Assembly (NCBI GenBank): GCA_003116975.1
Contig: BGKB01000043.1
Coordinates: 124,001-188,000 of the forward strand
Length of the DNA: 64,000 nucleotides
Reading direction: 5' to 3'
From: Aurantiochytrium sp. KH105
Lineage: Eukaryota; Sar; Bigyra; Thraustochytrida; Thraustochytriidae
Position 1 is the stretch's first letter. Each line of letters starts with the position of its first letter. Below, piece by piece: positions 19,874 to 28,537 of the stretch. The translations under genes were made by a program, and so were the position numbers. The notes beneath the pieces were generated by a model. The model had not been told where the DNA came from. It saw only the letters and a list, made by a program, of their open reading frames with translations, and ran no database searches.

Positions 19874-20554
19874 ATGGCACAGGAGGCAGCGGCGGGCGCC
19901 GCGCCCACCGCCTCAGCAGCGAAAGAGTCCGAGACGCAGAGTAAAGATGGCCTCATCTTCGCGAAGCGCGAGCTCTTCGGTGGGGCCATCACCGCGTCAC
20001 TGCCCGCCGCGTTCGTGGACGTGAGCACCGTGCGCGAAGTCCCGGACCACCAGGAGGTCTTTGCGGACCAAAATACAGACAGGTCGATCATTGTCGAGGT
20101 GCTGGAGCTGACTGCGTCAGAAAGCAACGAGACGGCGGGCAAGTACTTTTTCGAGGACCTCGCCGGCGCCAATGGATCCGAGGCAACAGTCATTGAATAC
20201 TCGGAAGTCGGCGTGCCTGCAACCACGGTTCCGTGCTTGGATAAGGTCGCCGATCCTGCAGCAGCTAGCAACGTGGTCATTGGAACGCAGGTGGTCGCAA
20301 AGTTCAGGGAAAGCGCCAAAAACACCATTCGCGTCTTTCTCTGCAACATTCGGCTCCCCAAGTACACGACGGATATTCTTATTTCGCTCAATGCGCCAGT
20401 CAAGGTATCGGCTGAGAGTAGCAGCGCCGCTTCCTTGCAGGCCGCTGGGGCTGCTTTGGATGCTGATCCAAGCACACAGAGTGAGGATCTGCAAATCTTT
20501 CGCAAGTTTATTCAAAGTTTCGTCATCGAGAATGTGGCGCTCTTTGGGGGCTGA
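19874..20554 (+). CDS. MOG1: Ran-binding nuclear import factor Mog1 (RANGRF)
   Basis: The protein has 226 residues from GCCATGG at 19874; an upstream in-frame ATG at 19856 adds six residues. Mog1 binds Ran and promotes nucleotide release, supporting nuclear protein import. The family hallmark is clear: ELFGGAITASLPAAFVDVST followed by VREVPDHQEVFAD and TDRSIIVEVLEL, matching the conserved N-terminal block of yeast Mog1 and human RANGRF. The C-terminal half (VVAKFRESAKNTIRVFLCNIRL) fits the second half of the fold. The N-terminus is a short Ala-rich extension. Length is near the family norm of about 190-220 residues. Single exon. Confidence 0.93.
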   Translation: MAQEAAAGAAPTASAAKESETQSKDGLIFAKRELFGGAITASLPAAFVDVSTVREVPDHQEVFADQNTDRSIIVEVLELTASESNETAGKYFFEDLAGANGSEATVIEYSEVGVPATTVPCLDKVADPAAASNVVIGTQVVAKFRESAKNTIRVFLCNIRLPKYTTDILISLNAPVKVSAESSSAASLQAAGAALDADPSTQSEDLQIFRKFIQSFVIENVALFGG

Positions 20555-21129
20555 GGCAACCACTACCACCAACACCATCCCCGCGAAGACACTCTGCGCG
20601 GTCTTGTTAATTACAACCTTTCCAGTTTACCCAAGCAAGTGATCTTGTTTCCGCTTTTCTTGTTCTGTTTTTATATTTTAGAATGGGCAATCTAGATCCC
20701 GTGCAGAAGAGCGATTTCTTTTGAGAATAATTCTCGTATGACGAAGATCTCCTCTTAACTGCGTGCAACTTGAAGCACACCCAAGAGCACCGAACCCACC
20801 CGACGGTGGCTTGGTTGTCAACGCTATCGTCGCGCACGACCCAGTCAGCGGCGTAGTCAACGTCGGGTGTCTGGCAGGCAGAATTTAAATAACGCCTCCA
20901 AAGCTCCCTTCCGAGCCATGATACCTTACAACTGATATCGTATCGCAGGGCATGAGCGTAGCTCCAGAGGGCGGCGGGACAACCTATCGTGTCGGCATGT
21001 TTTAGGGCAAAACGAGCAAGAAGACAAAGGCCCCGTGTAAGAGGCGTTGGCTGGCTGAATCGTTACGCTTGGAAGGTAACTCTGGCGCGATTATGAAACA
21101 CTCAGGCAAGCTGCAAAGGATTTGCCCAG
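20555..21129. other. Convergent 3' spacer
   Basis: These 575 bases lie between Mog1 and the glutathionyl-hydroquinone reductase gene, with moderate GC and A/T-rich patches near 20640-20740. No coding signal is visible. Confidence 0.5.
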
Positions 21130-22206
21130 TTAATGTGAAGAGGAAAACATGGCGCGGAAACCCGACTTGCTCGCTCGACCAGCCTTGTCGCGACCATGCG
21201 GCGCAGAGAAGGCCTCGTAGGCGCACTCTGGAAATGGCTTGGAGGACTTGATGCGAAAGTAGGAAATGGGAATAATGCCATGCGGGTTGATCGTTGGATG
21301 GCTCTTGCGATAATGATTTGAGCAGGCATCGAGCACAACGGTCTCCTTGATGCCGGGCATTTGATAAATCTCACGCGTGAACCCCCAAAGATTCGGACAC
21401 GTGTCTGCAATTCTGCGCGTGCACTTGAAATGCTCAGCGTAGATTTCGTCGTAGCGAATGCACGTCACAAAAAGACGCAGATCGGCCTCGGTGAAGCGGT
21501 CGCCCGTCATGTAGCGCTGGCGAGCGAGAATGGCCTCGGCCTTGTCCAGGGCGTCCCAGACGTCGCTGACAGCCTCATCGTAGGCTTCTTGCTTGACGGC
21601 AAAGCCGCATCGATACACACCATTGTTAAGCTGCGGGTAAACCCAAGCGTTGACTTCATCAATGGCCTCGCGCAAGTCTTCCGGGTACAAGTCGATCTCT
21701 GCGAGCGGGCCCGAATCTTTGTCACGGAGAGAGCCAAACTCACTGTTGATCATGCGCAAAATTTCCGCGCTCTCGTTGCTGACAATGCGCTTTTGCTTCT
21801 TGTCGAAAACGATGGGGACCGTGTAACGCGTTTCTACGTCCGGGTCCTGGAGCTCGTAGATCTCTCGGATGGTCGACGTGCCGAGAAGAGTGTCGGGCCT
21901 GCGTTCCGAAAAGACCCAGCCCTTGTGTTCGTCGTCCGCGTCGTCGGGGCGCGTCCGCTGAAAGACGTCTTCCACAGGGATAATCTCAAAGACGTCGCGG
22001 AGACCGAGCAAGTTGATGGCGGCGTAGACGCGCGAAGCCCAGGGGCATGCGTAGGAAATGTACACGACATAGCGGTCCTTTTCCACGGGAAACTCTGTCG
22101 ATCCGTCGGCCTTGATCCAGTTGCGAAAGACGCTCTCCGCGCGCTTGAAGTCGCCCTTTTCTCCCGTCGTGACCCAGCCTTCCTTGGCCTTTTTGTCCCC
22201 GGGCAT
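21130..22206 (-). CDS. ECM4: Glutathionyl-hydroquinone reductase (Xi-class GST, ECM4/YqjG type)
   Basis: This 358-residue enzyme should reduce S-glutathionyl-hydroquinones, using glutathione to release the free hydroquinone. The N-terminal thioredoxin-like domain carries the catalytic cysteine in SYACPWASR (Cys54), the CPWA signature of Xi-class GSTs. The C-terminal helical domain has NNGVYRCGFA, DLRLFVTCIRYD and the signature HYRKSHPTINPHGIIP. Length is slightly above the usual 310-330 because of about 30 extra residues at the C-terminus. No targeting signal is visible, so the protein is probably cytosolic. Single exon with all signature residues present. Confidence 0.95.
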   Translation of the reverse strand: MPGDKKAKEGWVTTGEKGDFKRAESVFRNWIKADGSTEFPVEKDRYVVYISYACPWASRVYAAINLLGLRDVFEIIPVEDVFQRTRPDDADDEHKGWVFSERRPDTLLGTSTIREIYELQDPDVETRYTVPIVFDKKQKRIVSNESAEILRMINSEFGSLRDKDSGPLAEIDLYPEDLREAIDEVNAWVYPQLNNGVYRCGFAVKQEAYDEAVSDVWDALDKAEAILARQRYMTGDRFTEADLRLFVTCIRYDEIYAEHFKCTRRIADTCPNLWGFTREIYQMPGIKETVVLDACSNHYRKSHPTINPHGIIPISYFRIKSSKPFPECAYEAFSAPHGRDKAGRASKSGFRAMFSSSH

Positions 22207-23046
22207 CTTATCTTCTCCTGCTCTCCCCTCCTCTCTCTCGTCCTGTCGCGTCGCGTCTCGAGAGGCTCTAGCAGCTGCACAAGGTCTCTGTTCTAGGTCA
22301 GTCGCGGAGTCTCAATCGAGTTCTGCCGCCGCCTCGAGGCGCACCAGCCGAGCCGAGACCATCCTGCCCCGGAATCTCGCGACCTCGTTCCGAAGCGGCT
22401 GTTCTTCTCCGCCTCAGCTCGGAGAGGCGGTCTCCATGTTCCTGCCTGCCACTCTCACAAGCTTCTTGCTATTGTAGGTATACTGTGGTCATCGGCCGGC
22501 CACGAGACCAGGTCTTCGGGCAAACGCCATGGACGCAGTGCAGACGAAGACTCGCACGTTGTCACGAACGGCGCGCCCTACCCGAGATCGGCCATCAGAT
22601 GGCCCTTATAAAGGGCGGCGCGACGTGCCAATGGTCGTCACGAAGACGGTGATTGTTAAGTTATGGCGATGACGGGGACTCGACTCATTGTGGCGGTGGT
22701 ACTTTCAACGGTGTACTAAAATGCGGTACACGTGGGGCTGGTAAGGGCTCGCTAGAGGGGAAAAAGGCACGTGTGCGTGTGCGAAGTTGAGCTTAGTTTG
22801 TTTCTAGCGAAAACCCTAGACACACTCGGCACGTGCGCAGTCAAAGGCAATCCACTCGTGGCCGAGCAAGAGTAGTAGTGTACTTCGTACACACGCGCCA
22901 CGAGCAGTTGCGCTTGCCGAGCTCCCAACGCGCGAGGAGAGCGGCGGCGCGGACGATCGCAAGCCGCAGCGCGCAGCATCGGCCGCGGGAGTCCGCGATA
23001 AGCCTCGGCCGCTGGAGTCCGCAATAACACGAGCGCGGACGCGAGC
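22207..23046. promoter_or_regulatory. Divergent promoter region
   Basis: These 840 bases lie between the reductase (minus) and the first twin membrane gene (plus). GCCCTTATAAAGGGC at about 22602-22616 is an inverted repeat with a TATA-like centre, 430 bases before the plus-strand ATG. Two near-copies of a GGCCGCKGGAGTCCGCRATAA string occur at about 22979-23032. The second belongs to the tract shared with the downstream paralogue. No gene is visible. Confidence 0.45.
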
Positions 23047-25515
23047 ATGAGCGACAAGTGGTGCTTCGAGTATGACCCTGCAGACGCGTCGAACTTTGGC
23101 GACTGCTGCGACTCTCTTGGTGTCGTACCCAAGCCTTGGTGGTGGTACCTGTTGCTCACGCTGCCCGTCGAGCTCGCCCTCGCGTACTTTCGTGAGACAG
23201 AAGGCGGCAGCATTGGCGAACGCAACACGACAAGGCAGAATGTCGTCTTCTCCATCATCACACTGCTGGCGCTGGCCCCCATCGTGGCACGACTCGTAGC
23301 ACCGACCCTTGACGACTCGCTCGTGCCCGTGTGCGACGGCGTGTGGAACTGCTATCAGGCCTTTGTTTTCACATTTACGAACTCATCCGCCTTGCTGACG
23401 TGCTTGACTTTGTGGGTTCGCATCAAATTCAAGCGCTTCTTCCCGCTGCTCTTGCGCGCGACGCGATTCTGGTTCGGGAATCCGATGTTCACTTTCAATT
23501 TCAATGTTTTCAATGTCGAAGTCTTTGACGTGCTCGACTACGCGCAAGAGAAGGTCATCAAGATGGAGGCCGCCGTGTTTTCCAGGTTTGACGAAGATGG
23601 CGACGAGTCCATGAATGACAAGGCACGGGAAGGCACCGAGATGGCGGTGGAGCACTACTTTGCGATTTTGGTGCTGTGCGGTGGCGGGGCGCTGACTCAC
23701 GTGATCCCGGGCGCGGCGGCATTTGCCTGGATCTTCGTCCCTCTTGTTCTCATGCTCATGGTGTCGCATGCGCTGCGTGTGGGGCCTCTTCGCAACCGCA
23801 CAGCGTTGTGGCTTTTGGTGAATATTCCGATTTCGGTGGCTGGTGTCATTTTGCACATGGCACTGACTGTTCTCACACCAGTACTCGTGGTGGTCGGGAT
23901 GCTTGTGCTGTCGCTGGGGCTTGCGCTGTACGTCATTTTCCATAGCTTGGTACAACTGGCGCATGTTCCGTACCGACTTTCCTACGTTGTGGCGTACGCA
24001 CGTGCTCGGCACCAACTGCGCGTCAAGGAACCACAGTCCTTCCGCTCCAAGGTTCGCGGAGCCAAGAGCCTCGCAAATGCTGTGACCAGCGAAGTTGCTC
24101 GCGTGGAACCTATTGCCGTGTCAATGCATGCCTCGATTCGCGAAGAACTTGAATCTATGGTGAGTGAGGAAGTAGATGCCATCAATGACGAGCCAGACGT
24201 TGCCTTTGACTCGCCGGAAGCCCGTGCCGCGCTCATCAAGAGTCGCAGAGAATTTGCTCGAGCATTTGACAGCAAAATTCTTTCCATGGAGCAAGAGTTG
24301 CTTCGCGAGGTCAACATGGAGAGGTTGGGCCGTGTTGAGGGCGAAGCGACACCAGCCAACCCGCACGATTCCCGCTTCTGGTTCATGTTGACAGCCTTGG
24401 TCTTTCCCTGGGAATTCACGCTTTTGCAAGACGATCTCGCTCTCGTCCGTCGCGAACTGCAGCGCCTACGGGTCGACTCAGCCGGCGATCGACTCGAGTA
24501 TCGCCGAGAGCTTGACGAGCAGCTCCAACGACTTCGCTCCATGCCGCAACCTTACTTGGACTTTGCTACTGAGCTCCGTGAGACTGCTCAAGTGTGGGCG
24601 ATCGAGCGTCAACAGCGCCTCGCACGAGAAGAAGAGTCAGAAGAAGAAGAAGAAGATGAAGATGACTTTCTGGAGGAGGAATTTGACGAAGTCGAAGACG
24701 TTGAAAAGAAGGAAGCAGAGTCTTCCAAAACGCGACGTCGAGCGCCTATGGCACGAAAGAAGAAGGGCAAGGCCAAGGCCGAGGCAACCGAAGAAAAAAT
24801 GAGCATGCCCGTCCGGTCTGCAGCACCAGCCAGACCACCGCTGCTGAAAGCCGCAGCACCACCGCCGCCACCAGGAGGCGGTGGTAGACTTGAACAATCA
24901 ATCCACCGCGAGTGGAGTGAATCGTCGAAACAGCTCCTCACCACATCCGGATTTCTCGGAGACGACATGCTGGATCGCGAGCCGAGGGCACTACTGCGTA
25001 GCTCCTTTGGATATGGCGAGGCGTCTGACATGACAGCGCAAGATTTTGCGGGCTTGAGTGCACCGCAAGTCGAAGATGTCTCGGAGGTGACCAAGGTGGA
25101 ACAAAGCGCCAGGTCGAAGGCACTAGACACCCTCAAGCAGCTTCTCCGCCAACTCAAGCGACTTGTCCTCTTTGACGCTCTTGGTGATCTCGTCATCTTT
25201 GGCACAGCATTTTCACTCGTCGTCTTCAGCATGGCTTCCAACTATGGACTTCTCCTCTACTCGGGCGCCTCGTACATTGAAATTCCCTGGCTCGAGATCC
25301 AGGCGCGTGACTCGTGGCGTGTGATTGACTGCTACTCGTTTTCTGTGGACAACATTTCTTTGGATGTGAGCGCGCTTGGCATCATTGAGCTGGTCATTAC
25401 CGGTTTCGGGCTGCTCATGTCACTCATCTTTGGCACGCGATTCCTAATTCTCTTCATCTCCGATCCTGGACTTTTCCTGGCGGGAGCTTCCGAACTTCAA
25501 GCAGCGGCCATGTGA
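23047..25515 (+). CDS. Polytopic membrane protein, twin copy 1
   Basis: The gene encodes 822 residues in one exon. Hydrophobic segments lie near residues 31-48, 66-86, 205-245 and 255-310, and again near 712-740 and 770-810. The middle (about 310-690) is hydrophilic, partly coiled-coil, with Glu-rich and Lys-rich stretches and a Pro-rich patch (APPPPPGGGG). This suggests two membrane blocks holding a large cytosolic domain. I do not recognise the family. The adjacent gene at 25945 is a tandem duplicate: residues 11-305 are encoded by identical DNA and the last 134 residues by nearly identical DNA, while residues 306-688 differ widely. A 47-base island of identity persists inside the divergent part (24175-24221). 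Confidence 0.88.
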   Translation: MSDKWCFEYDPADASNFGDCCDSLGVVPKPWWWYLLLTLPVELALAYFRETEGGSIGERNTTRQNVVFSIITLLALAPIVARLVAPTLDDSLVPVCDGVWNCYQAFVFTFTNSSALLTCLTLWVRIKFKRFFPLLLRATRFWFGNPMFTFNFNVFNVEVFDVLDYAQEKVIKMEAAVFSRFDEDGDESMNDKAREGTEMAVEHYFAILVLCGGGALTHVIPGAAAFAWIFVPLVLMLMVSHALRVGPLRNRTALWLLVNIPISVAGVILHMALTVLTPVLVVVGMLVLSLGLALYVIFHSLVQLAHVPYRLSYVVAYARARHQLRVKEPQSFRSKVRGAKSLANAVTSEVARVEPIAVSMHASIREELESMVSEEVDAINDEPDVAFDSPEARAALIKSRREFARAFDSKILSMEQELLREVNMERLGRVEGEATPANPHDSRFWFMLTALVFPWEFTLLQDDLALVRRELQRLRVDSAGDRLEYRRELDEQLQRLRSMPQPYLDFATELRETAQVWAIERQQRLAREEESEEEEEDEDDFLEEEFDEVEDVEKKEAESSKTRRRAPMARKKKGKAKAEATEEKMSMPVRSAAPARPPLLKAAAPPPPPGGGGRLEQSIHREWSESSKQLLTTSGFLGDDMLDREPRALLRSSFGYGEASDMTAQDFAGLSAPQVEDVSEVTKVEQSARSKALDTLKQLLRQLKRLVLFDALGDLVIFGTAFSLVVFSMASNYGLLLYSGASYIEIPWLEIQARDSWRVIDCYSFSVDNISLDVSALGIIELVITGFGLLMSLIFGTRFLILFISDPGLFLAGASELQAAAM

Positions 25516-25944
25516 TCAATGAAGCCACCCGTTCAAGCACAGGGGTGTGAGCACAGCCTGATCAAAATGATTTCTATTGTTCTGCTATACACCACTATAC
25601 TCTCTTGTCAAACTCGAACTTGAAAAGCGCGGCCACTTGTCAATTTTGGTGCACATTCCATGAAATATAATGTCGGCGCACATTTTGTGAGTTCCTGACA
25701 GTGTGTCTCTTTGCAGTGCGCATTAGGCTTAACCATAGGAGTACGTTACACACCAATCGAGGTACTACCAAACTCCACGAGCCAGCTTCGCGAACGAAGA
25801 TGGCCCGCGAGACCCGAGCGAAGGATCGATTGTTGATCGGTCATGACTAGAGAGCAAACGTAGAATGGAATCGTGGTCGCCACTGCGTTGCAGTGCGCAG
25901 CCTCGGCCGCTGGAGTCCGCAATAACACGAGCGCGGACGCAAGC
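25516..25944. other. Spacer between the twin membrane-protein genes
   Basis: These 429 bases are mostly unrelated to the upstream region of copy 1. Only the last 47 or so bases before the ATG (from about 25898) match the sequence before copy 1 (from about 23001). Copy 2 therefore has its own promoter apart from that leader. The string CTGCTATACACCACTATAC near 25582 resembles one near 38204. Confidence 0.5.
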
Positions 25945-28392
25945 ATGAGCGACAAGTGGTGCTTCGAGTATGATCCTGCAGACGCGTCGAACTTTGGCGA
26001 CTGCTGCGACTCTCTTGGTGTCGTACCCAAGCCTTGGTGGTGGTACCTGTTGCTCACGCTGCCCGTCGAGCTCGCCCTCGCGTACTTTCGTGAGACAGAA
26101 GGCGGCAGCATTGGCGAACGCAACACGACAAGGCAGAATGTCGTCTTCTCCATCATCACACTGCTGGCGCTGGCCCCCATCGTGGCACGACTCGTAGCAC
26201 CGACCCTTGACGACTCGCTCGTGCCCGTGTGCGACGGCGTGTGGAACTGCTATCAGGCCTTTGTTTTCACATTTACGAACTCATCCGCCTTGCTGACGTG
26301 CTTGACTTTGTGGGTTCGCATCAAATTCAAGCGCTTCTTCCCGCTGCTCTTGCGCGCGACGCGATTCTGGTTCGGGAATCCGATGTTCACTTTCAATTTC
26401 AATGTTTTCAATGTCGAAGTCTTTGACGTGCTCGACTACGCGCAAGAGAAGGTCATCAAGATGGAGGCCGCCGTGTTTTCCAGGTTTGACGAAGATGGCG
26501 ACGAGTCCATGAATGACAAGGCACGGGAAGGCACCGAGATGGCGGTGGAGCACTACTTTGCGATTTTGGTGCTGTGCGGTGGCGGGGCGCTGACTCACGT
26601 GATCCCGGGCGCGGCGGCATTTGCCTGGATCTTCGTCCCTCTTGTTCTCATGCTCATGGTGTCGCATGCGCTGCGTGTGGGGCCTCTTCGCAACCGCACA
26701 GCGTTGTGGCTTTTGGTGAATATTCCGATTTCGGTGGCTGGTGTCATTTTGCACATGGCACTGACTGTTCTCACACCAGTACTCGTGGTGGTCGGGATGC
26801 TTGTGCTGTCGCTGGGGCTTGCGCTGTACGTCATTTTCCATAGCTTGGTACAACTGGCGCTTGTTCCGTACCGACTTTACTACGTTGTGGTGTATGCGCG
26901 TGCTCGGCAGCAGCTACGGGCCAGGGAGCCAAGGGATTTCTACACGAAACCTCTTGGGATAATGGATTTGCCCGAAACGATCAAAAGTGAAATTGAATCC
27001 ATCGAACCAGTCGGAAAGTCAATGCATTCCTCAATTCGTCAGATGCTGGACTTTGAGGTAAATGCTGAGGTGGATGCCATCAATGACGAGCCAGACGTTG
27101 CCTTTGACTCGCCGGAAGCTCGTACTGCGCTCGTTGAAAGCCGTAGGGAATTTGCCCGGACATTTGAAGAAAGCTTACTCTCCATGGAGCAGAACATGTT
27201 TCGTGAAGTTAATTTGGAAAGGCTGGGTCGCGTGAGCGGCGAGGGGACTCCAGCCAGCCCGTACGTCTCTCGAATATGGTTCATGTTGACAGCGTTGATC
27301 TTTCCATTCAGATTCGCACGTTTGCAAGACGACCTTGCGCTCGTCCGTCGCCATCTGCGGCGTCTGCGGCTCGACACGGCCGACGATCGACTTGAGTATC
27401 GCCAAGAGCTCGGCGAGCAACTTCAGCAGCTTTTCTCTATGCCGCAACCGTATCTTGATTACGCTGACAAGCTCTACGAAGTTGGTCAAGAATGGAAAAT
27501 CGAGCGCCAGCAGCGCCTTACTCCAGAAGAAGAAGAAGAAGAAGAAGAAGAAGAAGAAGATATGGAGGAAGAGGATGGCATGACGCTTGGATTGGCGCAG
27601 GACGAAGTTCCCGCCCCTCGGCGGGGCGGAGGCTACTCAAAACGCCAAGAAACAATGGAGCGTAAGAAGAAGGGCAAAGCAAAGACAAAGACGGAAAAGG
27701 AAGCAAGCATACCCCTCGGTACTGCCATGCCGCCTCGAGTACCACCAAGCAGAGCAGCATCGTCAGAAGAACCGTTTGGAGGCCTCGGTGGGCTGGAGCA
27801 AGTAATTCATAGAAGGTGGGACGAAGAAAGGAGACAAAATCTCTCCGCGAGTGGATTTTTGGACTCCGGCATGTTCGATCGAGATTCACGCAGCGCTTCG
27901 CGCGCTCAGAGGCGGGCGAGCACACGGGAATCGAGAGGTTCTCTTCTTGGTCTCGCGTCTGCATTAAGTCTCGAAAAAGAGGAAGCTAGGTCGAAGGCAC
28001 TAGACACCCTCAAGCAGCTTCTCCGCCAACTCAAGCGACTTGTCCTCTTTGACGCTCTTGGTGATCTCGTCATCTTTGGCACAGCTTTTTCGCTCATCGT
28101 CTTCAGCATGGCTTCCAACTATGGACTTCTCCTCTACTCGGGCGCCTCGTACATTGAAATTCCCTGGCTTGAGATCCAGGCGCGTGACTCGTGGCGTGTG
28201 ATTGACTGCTACTCGTTTTCTGTGGACAACATTTCTTTGGATGTGAGCGCGCTTGGCATCATTGAGCTGGTCATTACCGGTTTCGGGCTGCTCATGTCAC
28301 TCATCTTTGGCACGCGATTCCTAATTCTCTTCATCTCCGATCCTGGACTCTTCCTGGCAGGAGCTTCCGAACTTCAAGCAGCGGCAATATAG
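25945..28392 (+). CDS. Polytopic membrane protein, twin copy 2
   Basis: The protein has 815 residues from the ATG equivalent to copy 1; an in-frame ATG at 25873 would add 24 residues of non-homologous leader, which I reject. Topology is the same as copy 1, with membrane blocks at both ends. DNA identity to copy 1 is complete over 25975-26860 and nearly complete over 27988-28388. Between them the proteins share the general plan but differ in most positions. Here the hydrophilic middle contains an 11-Glu run from a GAA repeat (about 27527-27561) and a GMTLGLAQDE segment absent from copy 1. The frame is intact and likely functional. The pattern implies duplication followed by homogenisation of the ends. 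Confidence 0.88.
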   Translation: MSDKWCFEYDPADASNFGDCCDSLGVVPKPWWWYLLLTLPVELALAYFRETEGGSIGERNTTRQNVVFSIITLLALAPIVARLVAPTLDDSLVPVCDGVWNCYQAFVFTFTNSSALLTCLTLWVRIKFKRFFPLLLRATRFWFGNPMFTFNFNVFNVEVFDVLDYAQEKVIKMEAAVFSRFDEDGDESMNDKAREGTEMAVEHYFAILVLCGGGALTHVIPGAAAFAWIFVPLVLMLMVSHALRVGPLRNRTALWLLVNIPISVAGVILHMALTVLTPVLVVVGMLVLSLGLALYVIFHSLVQLALVPYRLYYVVVYARARQQLRAREPRDFYTKPLGIMDLPETIKSEIESIEPVGKSMHSSIRQMLDFEVNAEVDAINDEPDVAFDSPEARTALVESRREFARTFEESLLSMEQNMFREVNLERLGRVSGEGTPASPYVSRIWFMLTALIFPFRFARLQDDLALVRRHLRRLRLDTADDRLEYRQELGEQLQQLFSMPQPYLDYADKLYEVGQEWKIERQQRLTPEEEEEEEEEEEDMEEEDGMTLGLAQDEVPAPRRGGGYSKRQETMERKKKGKAKTKTEKEASIPLGTAMPPRVPPSRAASSEEPFGGLGGLEQVIHRRWDEERRQNLSASGFLDSGMFDRDSRSASRAQRRASTRESRGSLLGLASALSLEKEEARSKALDTLKQLLRQLKRLVLFDALGDLVIFGTAFSLIVFSMASNYGLLLYSGASYIEIPWLEIQARDSWRVIDCYSFSVDNISLDVSALGIIELVITGFGLLMSLIFGTRFLILFISDPGLFLAGASELQAAAI

Positions 28393-28537
28393 TCTGAGAA
28401 AAGGAAAGAGAAAGCAATGTTTTACGTTAATTCAAAGGGTGCTCTGACTAAATCTAGACTGGGGCGGAGTATTGATGAAAAATCGGAAAAAGAAAAGAAG
28501 CTTCTGGGCGGTTCGACTTACACAACAAACTACTGCT

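Noticed and set aside
25873-25944. Upstream start for twin copy 2
   Set aside because: The extra 24 residues have no counterpart before copy 1's ATG, and the homologous ATG at 25945 has matching leader sequence.
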